Positions 27,071-35,595 of a DNA stretch of 64,000 nt are shown here, piece after piece. The translations under genes and the position numbers were made by a program. Origin of the DNA: an uncultured Clostridia bacterium. Its GTDB lineage: Bacteria; Bacillota; Clostridia; Christensenellales; CALVMC01. Numbering within the stretch: the first letter of the stretch is position 1; every line of letters starts with the position of its first letter. Under the pieces are notes generated by a model. That model made no database searches. It worked only from the letters and a program-made list of their open reading frames with translations, and was not told where the DNA came from. Where the stretch lies: assembly GCA_944342015.1 (NCBI GenBank), contig CALVMC010000003.1, positions 69,842-133,841 on the forward strand, written 5' to 3'.

Positions 27071-27370
27071 TTAATCTCCTTTTATTTCCGAGTATTTATA
27101 AGCTTTCATTTTTATTTTATATTTATCTTTTAACTTTTCTATTTCTTTCATAAGCGGTGATTTATGGTGCTGTTTTAACGCATTTTCGTCTTCCCAGCAA
27201 TCGATTAATAAAACTGTATCGTTATTTTCCAAAGGATAAAAATATTCATATCTTTTATTTCCTTTTTCCTTTCTTATTCTGTCTACTATTCCGCTTGAAA
27301 TCATTTCTTCGGCAAACCTTCTTGCGCTTCCGTTTTGACCTTTGTAGTAGATATTGATAACTAAATCCAT
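27071..27370 (-). CDS. Putative quinol monooxygenase (ABM domain)
   Basis: A 99-residue ferredoxin-like ABM/YgiN protein. The line YEYFYPLENNDTVLLIDCWED followed by LKQHHKSPLMKEI is characteristic of the dimeric antibiotic biosynthesis monooxygenase fold. It belongs to the MarR-headed cassette and may act on quinones. Family assignment is good, substrate unknown. Confidence 0.85.
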   Translation of the reverse strand: MDLVINIYYKGQNGSARRFAEEMISSGIVDRIRKEKGNKRYEYFYPLENNDTVLLIDCWEDENALKQHHKSPLMKEIEKLKDKYKIKMKAYKYSEIKGD

Positions 27371-27483
27371 TTTTATATTCCTTTTTTAATTGTATTATTA
27401 ATAATAAAATTTTACACGGTATCAAATTACTGTTTTAAGGCAAAATAATTTTAACAATAAAAGCTGAATAAGCTATTATCGTA

Positions 27484-27957
27484 TCAGATGTAGGTCTTTG
27501 CCCAAAGTAATAATTCACGGGAATCGGAAGTTGGGGAAAATCTTTTACCTTTTTCGACAACGGCGTTTTTTGCGACAGACTGAATATATTTATAAGTGTC
27601 GCCCATTCCGCTGCCGCCGGATGTCGCAAAAGGAATTATTCGTTTGTTTTTAAAATCATATTGTTCCAAAAAGGTATCGACTACCGAAGGTTCTCTGTAC
27701 CACCAGATAGGAAACCCTATAAAAATGTTATCGTAGTTTTTTATATCAAAATTTATTTTGATAATTTCGGGACGGGAATTAATGTCCGCCATTTCGAGAG
27801 AACTTCTCGAATTTTTATCTGTCCAGTCCAAATCTTTGTCGGTATATTTTTGTCGGGGTACTATTTCAAATATATCCGAGCCTATTGCTTCCGCAAGTCT
27901 TTTTGCAAGTTTTTCGGTTACTCCGCTTGCACTGAAATAAACTACTGAATTTTTCAT
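27484..27957 (-). CDS. Flavodoxin
   Basis: A 157-residue flavodoxin-like FMN protein. It begins MKNSVVYFSASGVTEKLAKR, the phosphate loop of the FMN site (SASGVTEK). IFIGFPIWWYREPSVVDTFLE forms the isoalloxazine pocket and TSGGSGMGDTYKYI the second loop. It would carry electrons for the neighbouring enzymes. The upstream hydrolase remnant ends 13 bases before it. Confidence 0.9.
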   Translation of the reverse strand: MKNSVVYFSASGVTEKLAKRLAEAIGSDIFEIVPRQKYTDKDLDWTDKNSRSSLEMADINSRPEIIKINFDIKNYDNIFIGFPIWWYREPSVVDTFLEQYDFKNKRIIPFATSGGSGMGDTYKYIQSVAKNAVVEKGKRFSPTSDSRELLLWAKTYI

Positions 27958-27970
27958 TTTAAACTCCTTA

Positions 27971-28522
27971 TTAAAACAGATATTTATTATAAAATTCCGC
28001 TATTTTATCGAAAGGAATTACATTCATATTGTCATATAAATCGGTATGAACCGCATTCGGAATAATCAGCAATTCCTTGTTTTCTCCTTTAAGTTTTTTA
28101 AAGGCGTCTTTACTGAAATAACAGGAATGCGCTTTATTTCCGTGTATCATTAAAACTGCGCTTTTGATTTCATTACTGAAAGTAAGTATAGGCATATTTA
28201 TAAAAGAAAGAGCCGAAGTTTTGTTCCAGCCGCCGTTAGAGTTTAAAGAACGCTTATGGTATCCCCGTTCAGTTTTGTAATACATATAGTAATCTTTAAC
28301 GAACTTAGGTGCGTCGTCAGGCAGCGGGTCAACTACTCCGCCTGCAAGTTCATAATCTCCTTTTTGATAATCGATAGTTCTTTGAGCATTGAGACTTTGC
28401 TTTAATTTATACCTTTCTTCCTCATCGGTCTTATCAAAGTACCCGTAAGCGTTAACTCTCGACATATCGTACATTGTCGAAGTTACCGTTGCTTTTATTC
28501 TCGTATCGATTGCGGCAACATA
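27971..28522 (-). pseudogene. Alpha/beta hydrolase, N-terminal half lost
   Basis: Reading frame 28522 to 27971 keeps only the C-terminal half of a YcjY-like alpha/beta hydrolase. It starts with AAIDTRIKATVTSTMYDMSR, a conserved internal block, and runs through SAVLMIHGNKAHSCYFSKDAF and NAVHTDLYD, which holds the catalytic histidine. The nucleophile serine region is missing. An ATG at 28474 could start a fragment but no normal enzyme. The break point joins a truncated lipoprotein gene in another frame, so this is a deletion scar. Confidence 0.75.
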
Positions 28523-28761
28523 TCGTAAAAAGAATCAGCCGTGCTGTTTTTTTCCGGAATTACTTCAAAGATTGTGTTATCAATTTTGATTTTCATAAAC
28601 CCACCTTCGTTATCGTTTAACTCGATATCTTCATCGTCATTTACAGGATTTTCCGTTTCGCTGCCCGATGGCAAGTTTGAATAATTTTCATTATTGCAAG
28701 AAGAAAGTGTAAACACAAAACAGAAAATGCAAAATATACTCAATATTTTTAAATATTTCAT
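28495..28761 (-). pseudogene. Truncated cyclophilin-like lipoprotein
   Basis: An 88-codon frame with a lipoprotein signal (hydrophobic stretch, LSSC lipobox near residue 22), an acidic linker and the start of a cyclophilin-like domain (MKIKIDNTIFEVIPEKNSTAD). That domain normally continues for about 90 more residues but stops here after DMLPQSIRE. Beyond the joint near 28508-28522 the DNA codes for the inside of an alpha/beta hydrolase. The gene is therefore probably inactive. Confidence 0.7.
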
Positions 28762-28772
28762 ATTCCACCTCT

Positions 28773-29210
28773 CTACTGATTTTCAATTTGAAAAACTTTA
28801 TTTATTTCCTTCTCGAACTCTTCCAACTCCAAAATCAGGTTATCTGCATTTTTTTCAATTTTCGTAAAAACCTGTTTTTCCAAATCAAATAATTTTACTA
28901 AAAGTCTATCGGAAAAATTCTGACCTGCTTTTGTAAGAGTAATATTCATTTCTCTTTTTTTACCGCCTATTTTAAGCAATTTCACAAGTTTCTGTTTTTC
29001 CAAATCTTTGATTATGGTATTTATGGTTGTTAACGGCAAATCCCATTCGTTACATATTTCTTTTTGCGTATGCGGTTTATTATCGCTTAAAGCATACATA
29101 ATCCAAAGCAAATTAGCTTTTACATTTTCTTTTTTGGCAAATTCGGAATAATAACCGTCTATTCTGTAAATGATTTTACCAAAATTATAAAAAAATTCTC
29201 TGCTGTCCAT
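28773..29210 (-). CDS. MarR family transcriptional regulator
   Basis: A 145-residue winged-helix regulator. The DNA-binding helices lie in KPHTQKEICNEWDLPLTTINTIIKDLEKQKLVK, followed by the wing (GGKKREMNITLTKAG). Amphipathic end helices form the dimer. It is the first gene of the redox cassette down to 25791 and is expected to control it. An inverted repeat overlaps the -10 element of its promoter, the right place for autoregulation. A ligand such as an aromatic compound is inferred from MarR habits. Confidence 0.9.
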   Translation of the reverse strand: MDSREFFYNFGKIIYRIDGYYSEFAKKENVKANLLWIMYALSDNKPHTQKEICNEWDLPLTTINTIIKDLEKQKLVKLLKIGGKKREMNITLTKAGQNFSDRLLVKLFDLEKQVFTKIEKNADNLILELEEFEKEINKVFQIENQ

Positions 29211-29222
29211 TTTATCTCCCTG

Positions 29223-29257
29223 CGTATATTATAATACGAATTAGGATTTTAAGTCAA
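29223..29257 (-). promoter_or_regulatory. Promoter and probable MarR operator
   Basis: On the reverse strand TTGACT (29252-29257) and TATAAT (29228-29233) are 18 bases apart. The inverted repeat CGTAT-N6-ATACG (29223-29238) covers the -10 box exactly, so a bound dimer would block the polymerase. Confidence 0.65.
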
Positions 29258-29604
29258 TACCGTTACAAATTTTTTAAATATTTTTCGATTACTTCTGAAT
29301 TTACGATTAAACACTCGATAAATAAAATTTTTTTAAAGCTCTGAAACTTTATTTAATTTTTTAACCGAAACAGTAGTTATAGCTATAAATTAATTTTCGA
29401 AAATAATAAAAAAATAATAAAAACTATAAATATTTTTATTATCGTTTACTAAAAAATCTCTTAAAAAATATTAATCTTGAATTATTATCGTTTAAAGCTA
29501 CGAAATAAAATTGCAGAAAAAATATAGATCTTGTATTAATTATAGGTTTCCACTTTTTGTTTACAAAAAAAAGTAACCTTGTTAAAATAAATTAAGGTGA
29601 AACA
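29258..29604 (+). other. AT-rich intergenic region
   Basis: Between the MarR promoter and the AlkD-like gene there are about 350 very AT-rich bases. I see no gene, RNA or repeat in them beyond the AAGGTGA ribosome binding site of the next gene. Confidence 0.5.
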
Positions 29605-30315
29605 ATGGATTTAATTAAAGAAGAATGGACTTTAAACGACATTGGTAAGTTCGAACAATACCTTGAAACTTTTAAACAAAGCGAAGACAAAATCAAAAGA
29701 ACTTCAAGCATTTTATGCACCGGTTACAGAGTGCTTGCCATACCCACCCTTACCCTTAAAAAAATAGCGAAAGAGATTTTAAAAGGCAACTTTCAAAGTT
29801 TTTTAAATCTTAAAATTTATTCGACATATGAAAGCATAGCGATATCGGGGTTTATTATTTCGAATATAAAAGATTTTGAACTTTTGGAAAAATATCTTTC
29901 CGAATATTCAAAGAAAGCGGACTGCTGGGCGCTGTGCGATTTATTTTCATTTAATGTAAAGGGAAAAGAAAATTCCTTTTTAAATCTTTCAAAAAGGTTA
30001 ATCTACTCTGACTTGCCTTTTGAGAGAAGAATAGGTTACAGAATTTTGTTCCGTTTTATCGACACAAATCTGCCCTTTATATTTGACGCCGTAAACGGAA
30101 GTTTTAATGAAAAAGAATATTATGTAAATATGATAATAGCCTGGCTTCTTTGCGAATGTTTTATAAAACGAAAAAAAGAAACGACAGACTTTATACTTAA
30201 AAACCGACTTAATGACTTTGTAAAAAATAAATTCATTCAAAAATGCAGAGAAAGTTACAGAGTATCCGAACAGAATAAGGAATTTTTACTGTCATTAAAA
30301 AAACAAAGTCAATAA
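29605..30315 (+). CDS. AlkD-like DNA alkylation repair protein (HEAT-like)
   Basis: A 236-residue all-helical protein of the AlkC/AlkD HEAT-like DNA glycosylase family, which remove alkylated bases. The helical repeats with AISGFIISNIKDFELLEKYL and KKADCWALCDLF (the aspartate region used for catalysis in AlkD) are visible, as is FERRIGYRILFRF. AAGGTGA precedes the start. It is flanked by a MarR cassette and a region of gene fragments, so it is likely an accessory gene. Confidence 0.82.
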   Translation: MDLIKEEWTLNDIGKFEQYLETFKQSEDKIKRTSSILCTGYRVLAIPTLTLKKIAKEILKGNFQSFLNLKIYSTYESIAISGFIISNIKDFELLEKYLSEYSKKADCWALCDLFSFNVKGKENSFLNLSKRLIYSDLPFERRIGYRILFRFIDTNLPFIFDAVNGSFNEKEYYVNMIIAWLLCECFIKRKKETTDFILKNRLNDFVKNKFIQKCRESYRVSEQNKEFLLSLKKQSQ

Positions 30316-30411
30316 CTTTTGTCAATTTTTTTTCAACTGAATTTACGATAAAACATTTTGTTTTAAACTTTTAAAACCATTTATTAAACTTAGAATAAGA
30401 TATAACCAATT

Positions 30412-30448
30412 AATAAAGCAATCTGCCAAAAAGGCAGATTGCTTTATT
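30412..30448. terminator. Bidirectional intrinsic terminator
   Basis: A 16-base perfect stem (30412-30427 with 30433-30448) closes on AAAAA. It lies between the convergent AlkD-like and short ATPase genes. Confidence 0.85.
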
Positions 30449-30461
30449 TGAATATCGATTA

Positions 30462-30803
30462 TTATTTTTTCTTTTCCTGACGGCGCTTGTCGTTTATTAC
30501 GGTAAGAGCTTGTTCGTCTATCAGAGTTATTCCTTCGCTTTTTGCAATCACGGAATTTATTGAGTTAACTTCATTAAGCCAACATTCAATTTCAATTTTA
30601 TTATCAGTATTACATTCATAAAAATCACAAAAATCAAAAATATCATCATTGTAATTTCCGTTAAAAAGCAAATTTATTGCACTTGCTATATTTGATTTGC
30701 CACTACCGTTTGAGCCAAATAAAATATTAAAATCTTTATTAGGTTTCCAATCCAAATCTTTAATATTCCTAAAGTTTTTTATTTTAATTTTATACAAATA
30801 CAT
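30462..30803 (-). CDS. Short AAA/OLD-type ATPase, probably truncated
   Basis: A 113-codon gene. The start YKIKIKNFRNIKDLDW and the Walker A GSNGSGKS belong to the RecF/OLD-like ATPases of phage-defence and repair systems. Those are usually 350-650 residues with a signature motif, Walker B and often a TOPRIM nuclease. None of these is present here, and the end (INDKRRQEKKK) does not match the ATPase core. AAAGGAGAAAG precedes the start, so it may still be translated. It is most likely a remnant. Confidence 0.6.
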   Translation of the reverse strand: MYLYKIKIKNFRNIKDLDWKPNKDFNILFGSNGSGKSNIASAINLLFNGNYNDDIFDFCDFYECNTDNKIEIECWLNEVNSINSVIAKSEGITLIDEQALTVINDKRRQEKKK

Positions 30804-30829
30804 AAATTATATCTTTCTCCTTTCGTTTT

Positions 30830-30985
30830 TTAGTAATAAATCACATACAATATATTCTCAATTATTTCATTGCAAAATTTGTTTGATAGTTTTAATTGTT
30901 TACCAATATTTAGCAAATCTTCTTTTGTTGGATTGGCGTTTCCGTTGACTGTCATTTCGTGTAATATTGGATTTAATGAAAAAAC
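30830..30985 (-). pseudogene. HipA-like kinase C-terminal fragment
   Basis: A reading frame of about 51 codons with no start resembles the C-terminal end of HipA-type serine/threonine kinases. Recognisable blocks are NPILHEMTVNGNANPT, KEDLLNIGKQLKLS and KFCNEIIENI. A stop codon in frame cuts it off at 30986. The rest of the gene is missing. It is the remains of a toxin-type gene next to a truncated ATPase. Confidence 0.5.
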
Positions 30986-31095
30986 TTAAATAATCAAGTA
31001 TCTCTATTTTACAAGGTTAATTATTTCCTTAAATCGTTTACAATACAATTTTATAATCATAAAAATTAAAATCCGATATTATAACTGTTTTTTAC

Positions 31096-32028
31096 TTAAT
31101 TTTTCTTTTGTTTAGCTTTAATAAGCTTTTCTTTTTTATTTAAGTTCAAGGCTGCAATAACTATAAATACAGAAAGCACAATCAAAGTGCAGGAAAACAA
31201 TATTACAAACATCGATAACGGTTTTATTTCATTTCCGAAAACAACATATTTAAAATCAAAACTTTCCGAAATTGCGTCCACCATTTGTTCGGGCAATACA
31301 TTGCCCATTTCCGAAATTACTTTATTCATAAAATTCTGTCTGAAAAAAAGCGTCGAATATGTGCCGGGAATAAATGCGGTTACCGATTTCATTGCATCGC
31401 CCATCATATTTATCGGCATATACGCACCGCAGATAAATCCGTACATTGCGGATACCAAAGTACAAACTCCGCTTACCGCTCCCTGCGAATTCGTAAAACT
31501 CCATACTATATTGGCAAGAAGTGTCCCGAAAAGAGCTGTTACTACAATATTGACAACAGCAAGCAAAATATCGGTAAAAGTGAGATAAAATCCGACTACC
31601 GCAAGATATATAAGTCCTATGACAAGAAGAACTAGACAAATAATTATAGTCGCAACAAGGTTTGCAAGTACATACCCTATCTGTAATGTCGTCTTTTTTA
31701 CGGGGCAGACGGCAAAATCAAAATTTACCTTATTTATTTTGTCGAGTACCGTTATCCCCGAACAAAACGCAACCGTTATACAAGAAGTCGCAAGCACCGA
31801 CGATATCAGCCAGCCGCCAATAAGACCGTCTATCAGTTTTTTATCGAGAGTCAGACTTCCTACTATGTTCAAAATAGTGTCTTCGTAAACGCTTTTTAAA
31901 AAGGTTACGAATAATATAAGCAATATCAAAGGGGTTATTAAAGATACGAAAAAAGTGAATTTATCCTTGAAATATATCTTTATGTTCCGTACCGTAAAAT
32001 ACATTAATTTTTTGAGCTCGCTTTTCAT
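31096..32028 (-). CDS. ABC-2 type transporter permease
   Basis: A 310-residue membrane protein with about six hydrophobic segments, in the DrrB/ABC-2 permease style. A first segment near residue 22-45 is followed by a large loop, then a cluster of membrane spans from about 70 to 235 and a final one near 275-300. It ends with a lysine-rich tail. Its start overlaps the stop of the ATPase gene by four bases, so the two form a transporter. Export of a drug, lipid or peptide is possible. The substrate is not visible. Confidence 0.87.
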   Translation of the reverse strand: MKSELKKLMYFTVRNIKIYFKDKFTFFVSLITPLILLILFVTFLKSVYEDTILNIVGSLTLDKKLIDGLIGGWLISSVLATSCITVAFCSGITVLDKINKVNFDFAVCPVKKTTLQIGYVLANLVATIIICLVLLVIGLIYLAVVGFYLTFTDILLAVVNIVVTALFGTLLANIVWSFTNSQGAVSGVCTLVSAMYGFICGAYMPINMMGDAMKSVTAFIPGTYSTLFFRQNFMNKVISEMGNVLPEQMVDAISESFDFKYVVFGNEIKPLSMFVILFSCTLIVLSVFIVIAALNLNKKEKLIKAKQKKN

Positions 32029-32939
32029 CTTAACTCCTTAATATCCCGCCCTGTGACATTTAAAAATACATCGTCCATTTTGCCTTTAATAACTTCAAAA
32101 TCCGTTATCATTTTTTCATTTTCCATAAGAAAATTCTTGGCGGACAAGGTATCTTTAAATTCTATTTGTATAAACTCTCTGTTTTTTATATATATTAAAT
32201 CATGGCTTTTTAAAACTTCGATAAGTTTATAATCGTATCCGTATATCTTCATATAATCGCTTGCGTACTCGTTTTTTAGCTGTGTGGGCGTTCCTGTCGC
32301 AACGATTTTGCCCGATTCCATAATGGCAACATAATCCGCTTCCGACGCTTCTTCCATATAATGGGTAGTTAAAAGTACGGTGAGCCTGTCAGATTTTCTG
32401 AGCTGTGAGATAAGCGTCCAGACTAATTTCCTCGTTTGCGGGTCAAGCCCCGTGGTAGGCTCGTCCAGAATAAGTAATTTGGGCTTATGTATGAGCGCCC
32501 TTGCGATATCGGCTTTCCTTTTTTGGCCGCCGCTGAGCTTTTCGAAGGTTTTTTTGAGTATGTTTTTCATATCGAGAGCTTCGGTTAAAAAATCAAGATT
32601 TTTATCGAACTCTTCTTTCATAATACCGTAAAGAGCCGCCCTGTATCTTAAATTCTCCAAAACCGTAAGCTTGTTATCGAGAACGGAAGACTGAAAGACA
32701 ATTCCTATTTCAGGTAAGATTTTTTCAATATCGTCAACCGATTTTGAGTTAACGATACATTCTCCGCTGTCCTTTTTGAGAATACCGATAATTATATTTA
32801 TAGTAGTACTCTTTCCCGCCCCGTTAAGTCCTAAAAATGCAAAAAGCTGTCCTTCTTTTACACTGAAAGAAATATCATCGACAGCTTTCACTTCTCCGAA
32901 ATATTTTTTTAAGTTTTTTATCTCGATAACTTTGTCCAT
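32025..32939 (-). CDS. ABC transporter ATP-binding protein (DrrA-like)
   Basis: A 304-residue ATPase. Walker A GLNGAGKST begins near residue 37, the signature LSGGQKRK near 138 and Walker B LLILDEPTTGLDP near 158. The C-terminal 80 residues (MKIYGYDYKLIEVLKS and on) are the short regulatory extension of the DrrA family. It powers the permease encoded just downstream with a 4-base overlap. Confidence 0.92.
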   Translation of the reverse strand: MDKVIEIKNLKKYFGEVKAVDDISFSVKEGQLFAFLGLNGAGKSTTINIIIGILKKDSGECIVNSKSVDDIEKILPEIGIVFQSSVLDNKLTVLENLRYRAALYGIMKEEFDKNLDFLTEALDMKNILKKTFEKLSGGQKRKADIARALIHKPKLLILDEPTTGLDPQTRKLVWTLISQLRKSDRLTVLLTTHYMEEASEADYVAIMESGKIVATGTPTQLKNEYASDYMKIYGYDYKLIEVLKSHDLIYIKNREFIQIEFKDTLSAKNFLMENEKMITDFEVIKGKMDDVFLNVTGRDIKELR

Positions 32940-33020
32940 ATTGATTTAAAAATATTATATTTAATTACTGTTTGTCAAATGTTAAAAAATACAAAAAATA
33001 AATTTAATAAATAAACGATT

Positions 33021-34583
33021 TTAATTTTTATCAACGGAAACTTTTTCTTCAACTTTTTTTTCGGTTTCATTGTTTATTGCAGTACCGTTTTTATCGATTT
33101 TATTATCGGAAACCTTTTCTTTACTTTCTCTTTTGAATATATTTATAGCAAGTTTGATTATTTCGTTTTTTGAAAGCAATAAAGCAATTATATAAAAAAC
33201 TCCGAAACATAAAACGCTTATTATAAAGTTCCATAAACTGCCCAAATCAAGAACGCATTTTAAAATTAAAAGCATAGGAACAGTCAGTAAAAAAATATAT
33301 ATTATGGTTTTGATATTTATGTTCTTAATAAACTCTTTTCTTTCTTTTCCTATAATTATAAATTGATAGAGAAAAACAGAAAATTCCGCTACAAGCGTTC
33401 CTATTGCCGTACCTTCTATTCCTATAAAATAAATTAAAGAAGCATTCAATACGACATCGACTACGGCTCCTATTAGAGTGCTGAACATAACATGTTTTTC
33501 TTTCCCGAGCGGAACTAAATACTGAATACCTATAAGATTAGAAAGTCCTATCAGTAAAATAGTAGGAAGAAGTATTTGCATAGAAGTAATGGAACCTGCA
33601 TAATTATCCCCTAAAAACAGCAGCACCGAATCGGCTGCGTAAAACTCGAAATAAATAATACTGGGAACTGCAAGAACTAAAACTATATTTACAGCCTTTC
33701 TTATTATATTAAAAAATTCCTCTTTCCTTCCCTGACTTATATAGTATGATAATCTTGGCAAAAGTACCGCACCGATAGAAATAATTACAGTGGAAATAAT
33801 ATGACAAATCTTATAACTTGCACTGTATAGACCGACAGCCTCGTCATTAAGCATAAATCCTATCATTACTCTGTCTATGTTTGTATAAATTGTAGTTGAT
33901 AATGTAAAACAGAAAAAAATCAATAAAGGCAATATGTGCTTTTTTAAATTATAATTTTTTTGAGGTTTAAAATAAAAATATTTTTTAAGATAAAAAACAT
34001 TAGTAACATTGCTTAAAAATGTGGAAGCCGAAACTATAACTGCATAAATCAATAAATCGTCCCTGTTTTTAACGAAAATGAAAATAAGTATTAAATTTAA
34101 AATATTAAATATAAGACTTTTTATACTTATAAAAGCATACTGTTCCATAGCAGAACAAAGCCAGCTCATCCCGAAAGTCTGACTGAATAATCCTATTGCG
34201 ATAACTGCGGCTGTAATTATGTTGTTGTTGATTTTTTCAATAAAAAACATGCAACAAATCAAACAGATTATCGCAATCAATGTGCTTATTGAGGTTAAAA
34301 TTAAAATTTCGTGTACTGTTTTGGTAAGTTCGATTTTATTGTCTCTGTTTACTGCGCAGGCTTTTATCGCATATGTAGAAACACCCAACATCGCAAACAT
34401 TGAAAAATAACCGATAAAGGAATTTAAAAAATCATAAATACCCGTTCCTTCCGGCAGAAGTACTCTGCTTATATAAGGAAAGGTAATTATGGGAATTATT
34501 ATTTGAGACAAGGTAAGAATGACATTAAATATTACATTTCTTCCGAGTCTGCCGCTTTTAACCACATTATCAGTTTTGTTCAA
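33021..34583 (-). CDS. Polysaccharide flippase (Wzx-like, MATE/MOP superfamily)
   Basis: A 520-residue membrane protein with 12-14 predicted spans, of the Wzx/oligosaccharide flippase type. It begins with VIFNVILTLSQIIIPIITFPYISRVL, the classic first helix of these flippases. The last 40 residues are a charged cytoplasmic tail. It moves lipid-linked repeat units across the membrane before Wzy polymerises them. It is the last gene of the 14.4 kb polysaccharide operon and overlaps the preceding glycosyltransferase by 14 bases. Confidence 0.88.
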   Translation of the reverse strand: MNKTDNVVKSGRLGRNVIFNVILTLSQIIIPIITFPYISRVLLPEGTGIYDFLNSFIGYFSMFAMLGVSTYAIKACAVNRDNKIELTKTVHEILILTSISTLIAIICLICCMFFIEKINNNIITAAVIAIGLFSQTFGMSWLCSAMEQYAFISIKSLIFNILNLILIFIFVKNRDDLLIYAVIVSASTFLSNVTNVFYLKKYFYFKPQKNYNLKKHILPLLIFFCFTLSTTIYTNIDRVMIGFMLNDEAVGLYSASYKICHIISTVIISIGAVLLPRLSYYISQGRKEEFFNIIRKAVNIVLVLAVPSIIYFEFYAADSVLLFLGDNYAGSITSMQILLPTILLIGLSNLIGIQYLVPLGKEKHVMFSTLIGAVVDVVLNASLIYFIGIEGTAIGTLVAEFSVFLYQFIIIGKERKEFIKNINIKTIIYIFLLTVPMLLILKCVLDLGSLWNFIISVLCFGVFYIIALLLSKNEIIKLAINIFKRESKEKVSDNKIDKNGTAINNETEKKVEEKVSVDKN

Positions 34584-35592
34584 TTATTTTTAAAGCCTTT
34601 TCTACGGCGCTTTTTAAAAACTCGCCGTTCTTTATTTTATTGTTTATTATAGAAATATTTTTAAGCATTTCATTGTATTGCTTTTCGTCGATATTTTTTA
34701 ATATTCCCACGGCGTCATCAAGATTTTTAACCGCTATACCTATTTTATTATCGGATACAAATTTAGCCGTTGCCGCATCTTTCCATATTATTACCGGTAT
34801 CTTTGCGGCAATATATAAAGAGAGCTTGTGAGGATTATTATATCTTAAATATTCCCCCGTTATACCGTTGCAAGTGTCTGCGCTGTCACCGTCCCATAAA
34901 AGTGCGAACTTCCCGTCTAAAACGGAAACAATTTTGTCGGAATCATAAGCACCCAAATATTTTATATTTTCATTTAAAATCAGACTTTCACTTTTTACCC
35001 CGTACAGTTTAACACCGTAATCGATTAAGTTTTGAGGTATATTCCTTATAAATCCGCTTTTATCAATATTCCCTGCAAAACAGATACCTTGACTTTTAGG
35101 TTGATTGTTTTCATCGCTGTAAAGGTAATCAAAAAGATTAAGTTCAACAAATTCAGTATTTACAACACCCATTTTTTTTATCTTTTCAGTCATAAAAACA
35201 TTGTGGGTAATCAAGACATTGAAAAAATTGAGATTAGATATTTCTTCATTTTCGTTTATGTTTTCTCTGAACCGCAAACTTTCTATATCGTGAATAATCG
35301 CAACTGTTTTGAATTTAGACTTAAATGCCTTTAACAGTTTTACAACCTTTCTGCAAGGATACTGAACAATGATAACGGTATTTCTTTTTAAAAAACTTAA
35401 TTTAAAAAATAATAGAGCATAATTAATAAGTTTATATAATTTCGATTTATCGTCCTTTACGGTAAACGAAATATCTATATCTTTAAAATTTAACCTGTCA
35501 ATAATATCGCAAGCGTCCTTACGGGCTTTAAATCCTGCGTTGAAATTTTCTTTACCGTAATCTTTGAGAAATATTATTGGTTTCAACATCAT
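34570..35592 (-). CDS. Glycosyltransferase, galactofuranosyltransferase-like
   Basis: A 340-residue GT-B protein related to beta-1,6-galactofuranosyltransferases such as WbbI. Typical blocks are QYPCRKVVKLLK and VAIIHDIESLRFR in the N-terminal half. GICFAGNIDKSGFIRNIP, ALLWDGDSADTCNG and YLRYNNPHKLSLYIAAKIPVI are in the C-terminal donor half. The family name suggests, but does not prove, that a galactofuranose residue is added. Confidence 0.75.
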   Translation of the reverse strand: MMLKPIIFLKDYGKENFNAGFKARKDACDIIDRLNFKDIDISFTVKDDKSKLYKLINYALLFFKLSFLKRNTVIIVQYPCRKVVKLLKAFKSKFKTVAIIHDIESLRFRENINENEEISNLNFFNVLITHNVFMTEKIKKMGVVNTEFVELNLFDYLYSDENNQPKSQGICFAGNIDKSGFIRNIPQNLIDYGVKLYGVKSESLILNENIKYLGAYDSDKIVSVLDGKFALLWDGDSADTCNGITGEYLRYNNPHKLSLYIAAKIPVIIWKDAATAKFVSDNKIGIAVKNLDDAVGILKNIDEKQYNEMLKNISIINNKIKNGEFLKSAVEKALKIIEQN

Positions 35593-35595
35593 AAT

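Noticed and set aside
30462..30803. The short ATPase as an intact gene of a phage defence system
   Set aside because: It has no signature motif, Walker B or nuclease domain, so no working system can be supported.
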